Assembly: GCF_000374525.1 (NCBI RefSeq)
Contig: NZ_KB894574.1
Coordinates: forward strand, 62,001-126,000
Reading direction: 5' to 3'
From: Amorphus coralli DSM 19760
GTDB taxonomy: Bacteria > Pseudomonadota > Alphaproteobacteria > Rhizobiales > Amorphaceae
DNA: 64,000 bases
Shown here: positions 60,718-64,000 of the stretch, piece by piece
Position numbering within the stretch: the first letter of the stretch is position 1
How the letters are laid out: every line of letters starts with the position of its first letter
The notes under the pieces: model-generated
Database searches by the model: none
What the model was told of the DNA's origin: nothing
What the model saw: only the letters and a program-made list of their open reading frames with translations
Program-made: the position numbers and the translations under genes

Positions 60718-61851
60718 CTAATCAATGTGTACGAAGTTCGGAGGTTCACCTCCCTGCTCAAGCCAAGCATAAAATTTCTGCATGTCTGCGGCGATAGCAT
60801 CCCAGCCAAAGTCACGGATCATCCAGTCTCTTCCGCGCCTCCCCCGAGCAGCAAGGCTGCCAATCGGCTCTTTCAAGGCTTCGTCTAGCGCTGCAAACAA
60901 TGCGCCTTGGTTATTCTCAACCCACCATCCAGCCCCTTCGACTTCCAGCCCTGACCATGGGGCGCCCTTTGTCGTGATGACTGGTGTTCCGGCAGCGAGT
61001 GCCTCGGCTATTGTCATTCCAAAATTCTCTGAATGAGTTGGAAGCACATAAAGATCAGAATTACTGTAAGCTTCAATTTTTTCCTCGCCATACAGAGCGC
61101 CGACAAAAGAAACCCGTTCAAGACGAAGCTCAGCAGCAAGCGCCCTCAGCTTACAACCGTACCCTTTCTCGTCCGGCCCGGCGATGATCAGGTCCCAATC
61201 TGGATGGCGCCCTTGAAGATCCGCCCAGGCGCGAAGCAACAAATCAATCCCCTTGATTGGATGAAGCCTTCCTAGGAAGAGCAAGCGACGACGACGAACC
61301 CTTATCTTTTTTCGTAGATCGGGGATATCCACACCATTCGGAATAATTGCGACCGGTTGATCAAATCCCGCATGGCGAATATCGCGGTACTCCTGCCAGG
61401 AAGTGGCATGAAACGCCGTGACACCGCGGGCGGCACGACCAACAAATACACTCCATAATATTTTCTTACGCCACTTTGATACTTCGAGAGCCGGAGCTGC
61501 CAGCGTGCCTCGCGGCGAAATTACACAGATCTTACCCGCACCAGAAGAGGATATTGATGGATAGACATTAATCTCCGTCCACAAACCGTGCCCATGAACT
61601 ATATTCACATCAGGCAAAGAAACCTGCTCTCTCAGCCAACGCAACATTCTCGGCGACACGCCAATGCGGCGCAGCCCAGGCAAAGAAGGAAAACCTTTCA
61701 CGAATTCTTTTTGAAAGCCCGGTATAGGCTCCATGACCGCAAGATTAACTCCATATCCCTGACGAATAATTTCTTCGCAAAGACGCGATACGGAGTATGT
61801 CGGCCCGCTGGCTTGAATGTTTATTGCTGGAATCACGTGAATTGAGCGCAT
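60718..61851 (-). CDS. glycosyltransferase family 4, low-GC gene
   Basis: A 377-residue GT-B glycosyltransferase. It has INIQASGPTYSVSRLCEEI at the N-terminus and HGHGLWTEINVYPS in the acceptor domain. The donor domain carries FLGRLHPIKGIDLLLRAW, LPTHSENFGMTIAEALAAGT and PVITTKGAPWSGL. Codon use and base composition differ sharply from its neighbours (many A/T third positions), which suggests recent acquisition. Sugar and linkage are unknown. It is 83 nt from asnB and 50 nt from the polymerase-like gene, all in one direction. Confidence 0.93.
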   Translation of the reverse strand: MRSIHVIPAINIQASGPTYSVSRLCEEIIRQGYGVNLAVMEPIPGFQKEFVKGFPSLPGLRRIGVSPRMLRWLREQVSLPDVNIVHGHGLWTEINVYPSISSSGAGKICVISPRGTLAAPALEVSKWRKKILWSVFVGRAARGVTAFHATSWQEYRDIRHAGFDQPVAIIPNGVDIPDLRKKIRVRRRRLLFLGRLHPIKGIDLLLRAWADLQGRHPDWDLIIAGPDEKGYGCKLRALAAELRLERVSFVGALYGEEKIEAYSNSDLYVLPTHSENFGMTIAEALAAGTPVITTKGAPWSGLEVEGAGWWVENNQGALFAALDEALKEPIGSLAARGRRGRDWMIRDFGWDAIAADMQKFYAWLEQGGEPPNFVHID

Positions 61852-61901
61852 CCGTTTGATCCCTGAAAGTATCCATTTGGAATAACTGATGGGAACTCAG
61901 A

Positions 61902-63413
61902 TTATCTTTTTATCACCCAGAGCTGCCCAACCACGAGAAACGGCAGCATGCGCAGCAAACCAGTTAAAGCCGCTGCCACGTTCGACGGGACGAGCGCCAG
62001 GATCGGCAGGGTGCCCAGGAAGATGACCCATCCACCCAGCCCAAGCGGTGTGAATGCGCTGAAGGCGATACGCTGGAGCACTCCGATCACGAAGAAGCCC
62101 AGCGCGATCATCGCGTAGCCGCCGCCGAAGTAGAAGTAGGAGACCGGCCCCATCGCCGTGGCGGACCGTGTATCTATGCCGCGGCCCAGCACGACCGCCG
62201 TGAACCACCAGCCGTCATTGACCACCGTCTTGCCCTGCCAGATGAAACGGGGAATGAACGCGTTGAAGGGAATGAGGAACAGATCCGTGACGAAGCGCGG
62301 CGCGTGCTCGTCGAGTTCATCGTGGCGGTGGGCGTAGTCGATACTGACAGCCGTGAAGGTGATGAGATCGGTTCGCGCGGCAATTTCGCCTACGGTCGTC
62401 GGTGCTCCGCGGTGGGCATAGGTGAGTTCGCCCGTGGCGGCGGACCAGAACGTCCCGACGATTGACGACACGCTCGAACTGTCGAAGCTCGGATCCAGGT
62501 AGCGGGCTCGCCGGAACGGCTCGATGGTCTGGAAGGCGGCGACGAGCATGACGAACGACAACGCGATCAGGGTGAACGACACGCGCCCCCGGGCCATGTA
62601 GTAGGCGACGCCGAGAATGATGATCGGCATGACGACCTGGCTCTTGAAGCCCCCCAGGAAACCCGTCGCGAGCTGCCAGAGCAGAACGACGACGAAGAAC
62701 AGCCAGAGCCCGAGCCCCTTCCGTCTGCCTTTGGAAAAGACCGCCAAGCTGAGAACGAGGAAGGCCAGCGATCCGGCCTGATTCATCAAGGTGAGCCAGG
62801 CGGCGACATCGCGAGTCTGCTGCAGCCGCTCCAGATCGGAGCTGTACCCGAAGATGCCAAGCCGGATCTGGATCAGCACCGCCAGGACCGACAGGGCGAA
62901 CAGAGCCACGACGACCGGCATGTTCGGATTTAAGCTGGCGGACACCAGGTTTCGGCGCAGGAGAAACCGCTGGATGACCCCGGCTAGACGGATCCCGGTT
63001 CCCGCATTGTAGCCGCGCCACATGCAGAACACGGCGATCAGGACACCCAGCAAGGAGAGATTCAGCCAGAAGAGATAGTCGCCTTTCCAGGCAATGAAGC
63101 GGGCCGCAACCGGATTTTCGACGCCGAAGACGGACGGGATGTTCGGCAGAATGTAGTCCTTGCCGAACAGCATGATCGAGGCGAGGACAGGCGGCTGAAC
63201 CAGCGCCATGCGCCGGCTGTGCCGGAACACGCGCCGGATTTCCCAGGTGATGATGCCGATCAGGACAACGTTCAGCAGGATGAAAAGCGTCCGGCCAAGC
63301 GTGTCTCCCTCCGCCATGTCGAACAGGACCAGCGGCAGCGATGCCGCGGCAACCGCCGACAGAAAGACCAGCATCCCCCGGGGCTGGAAGCTCTCCGCCG
63401 CTCCCCACCTCAT
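61902..63413 (-). CDS. polytopic membrane protein, putative Wzy-like polymerase
   Basis: A 503-residue protein with about twelve membrane segments and a large loop near residues 320-420 containing FWSAATGELTYAHRG and IDYAHRHDELDEHAPRF. It is similar in plan to O-antigen or EPS polymerases, which have little sequence conservation, so the assignment is topological. The ATG at 63413 overlaps the stop of the next leftward gene by 4 nt. It probably joins repeat units in the periplasm, while the 39481 protein has the O-antigen ligase signature. Confidence 0.75.
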   Translation of the reverse strand: MRWGAAESFQPRGMLVFLSAVAAASLPLVLFDMAEGDTLGRTLFILLNVVLIGIITWEIRRVFRHSRRMALVQPPVLASIMLFGKDYILPNIPSVFGVENPVAARFIAWKGDYLFWLNLSLLGVLIAVFCMWRGYNAGTGIRLAGVIQRFLLRRNLVSASLNPNMPVVVALFALSVLAVLIQIRLGIFGYSSDLERLQQTRDVAAWLTLMNQAGSLAFLVLSLAVFSKGRRKGLGLWLFFVVVLLWQLATGFLGGFKSQVVMPIIILGVAYYMARGRVSFTLIALSFVMLVAAFQTIEPFRRARYLDPSFDSSSVSSIVGTFWSAATGELTYAHRGAPTTVGEIAARTDLITFTAVSIDYAHRHDELDEHAPRFVTDLFLIPFNAFIPRFIWQGKTVVNDGWWFTAVVLGRGIDTRSATAMGPVSYFYFGGGYAMIALGFFVIGVLQRIAFSAFTPLGLGGWVIFLGTLPILALVPSNVAAALTGLLRMLPFLVVGQLWVIKR

Positions 63414-64000
63414 GGCGCTGCCGACCAGCCGGCAGCCGGCAAAGGAAAACCGCACTGCGAACCATCGAGGGTGGCCAGGAGCAGGGCGAGCCGGTGGCGA
63501 TAGGTGTGTTCCGCGTGGGCCCGGCGCTTGCCAGCCTCGGCAATTTCCAGTCGCTCGGCCTCACGCGGAAGATAATGATCGATCAGGCGCTTGAGGTCCT
63601 CGACGCCCCGGAAGGTCACGAGTTCGCTGCCATCCACGAACAGCGAAGACAGGCTGGGACGCCAGTCGACCAGTTGAAAGGCCCCTATGCCGGCGGCCTC
63701 GAATATCCGGACATTTGCCCCCCAGATCTCCCCGTAGTGGAGATTGTTCACGACGATCTTCGCGCCAAGGAAAGCGCGGGCCTTGTCGGCATTGAAGACG
63801 GCCCTCCCCCGCGCCATCGCCTTGACCGGACCAAGCGGCAGCCAGAGCGGAGGCGCCGCACCCCAGATGCGCACATCGTAAGCGTCGAGCTGGCGAAACA
63901 GCGCCACGCGCCAGGAATGAAGATTGCCTGCCGTGGCAATGTCGCAGCGGAACTCGTTCCCGATTCCGTCGCCGTCCGGCAGCCGATGCCGATCCGGGTT
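63410..64000 (-). CDS. CgeB-like glycosyltransferase, C-terminal part (runs off right edge)
   Basis: The frame is open to the right edge, so the N-terminus is missing. The 196 visible residues contain the Glyco_trans_1_2 donor-side pattern seen in CgeB-like proteins: NVRIFEAAGIGAFQLVDW, LVTFRGVEDLKRLIDHYL and AGKRRAHAEHTYRHR. It would add a sugar in EPS assembly. Its stop overlaps the polymerase-like start by 4 nt. The acceptor and donor are unknown. Confidence 0.85.
   Translation of the reverse strand, partial: NPDRHRLPDGDGIGNEFRCDIATAGNLHSWRVALFRQLDAYDVRIWGAAPPLWLPLGPVKAMARGRAVFNADKARAFLGAKIVVNNLHYGEIWGANVRIFEAAGIGAFQLVDWRPSLSSLFVDGSELVTFRGVEDLKRLIDHYLPREAERLEIAEAGKRRAHAEHTYRHRLALLLATLDGSQCGFPLPAAGWSAAP

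Overview
The window is about 64 kb of GC-rich DNA (roughly two thirds G+C) from an alphaproteobacterium, probably of the order Hyphomicrobiales. The signs are pervasive 4-nt start/stop overlaps, a cbpA-cbpM pair, a tripartite tricarboxylate (TTT) transporter, a DUF2793 gene, a LuxI/LuxR pair, and a hairpin repeat family of the kind found in Hyphomicrobiales intergenic DNA. The taxon is inferred; there is no rRNA or marker set to confirm it.

Layout. (1) 1-9232, + strand: a tightly packed catabolic operon with an acyl-CoA dehydrogenase (5' end missing), an NDP-forming acyl-CoA synthetase, a complete TTT transporter (substrate-binding protein, TctB, TctA), an AcuI-like reductase, a crotonase-fold protein and a metallophosphoesterase with an extra C-terminal domain. 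This looks like uptake and CoA-dependent breakdown of an organic acid. (2) 9347-14402, - strand: tRNA-Arg(CCG), a 138-bp tandem hairpin repeat, then housekeeping genes ftsY, mtaB, dapF and an L,D-transpeptidase. (3) 14516-20346: an OmpR-type regulator with a cyclic-nucleotide-binding partner, a PAS-GGDEF-EAL protein, a methyltransferase and cbpA-cbpM. (4) 20378-28486, - strand: six genes in the order and families of the furoate/furandicarboxylate pathway (hmfABCDEF), with an AraC regulator upstream. (5) 30147-36334: a P-type ATPase, a second hairpin-repeat array, a flavin monooxygenase with a cupin protein, and a divergent AraC regulator. (6) 36375-39453: a quorum-sensing locus, luxI and luxR divergent, with a cytochrome P450 whose start lies inside luxI. 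(7) 39481-64000: an exopolysaccharide (EPS) locus: O-antigen ligase-like protein, sugar transferase, PHP phosphatase, Wza, Wzc kinase, a membrane J-domain protein, a TPR protein, WecB, glycosyltransferases, a heparinase II/III-like protein, a bidomain dehydrogenase, AsnB and a polymerase-like membrane protein. Three phage-tail-like genes are embedded in it. The last glycosyltransferase runs off the right edge.

How the genes work together. The hmf operon would convert 2,5-furandicarboxylate or 2-furoate to 2-oxoglutarate. The quorum-sensing pair next to the EPS locus suggests, but does not show, density control of surface polysaccharide. The EPS genes follow a Wzx/Wzy-like plan: lipid-linked assembly begun by the sugar transferase, export through Wza, and chain-length control by the Wzc kinase and the phosphatase.

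Most likely places for something new: the overlapping luxI-P450 pair, the hairpin repeat family with compensatory stem changes, the tail-like trio and membrane J-protein inside the EPS locus, and the HmfA-CoxG fusion.
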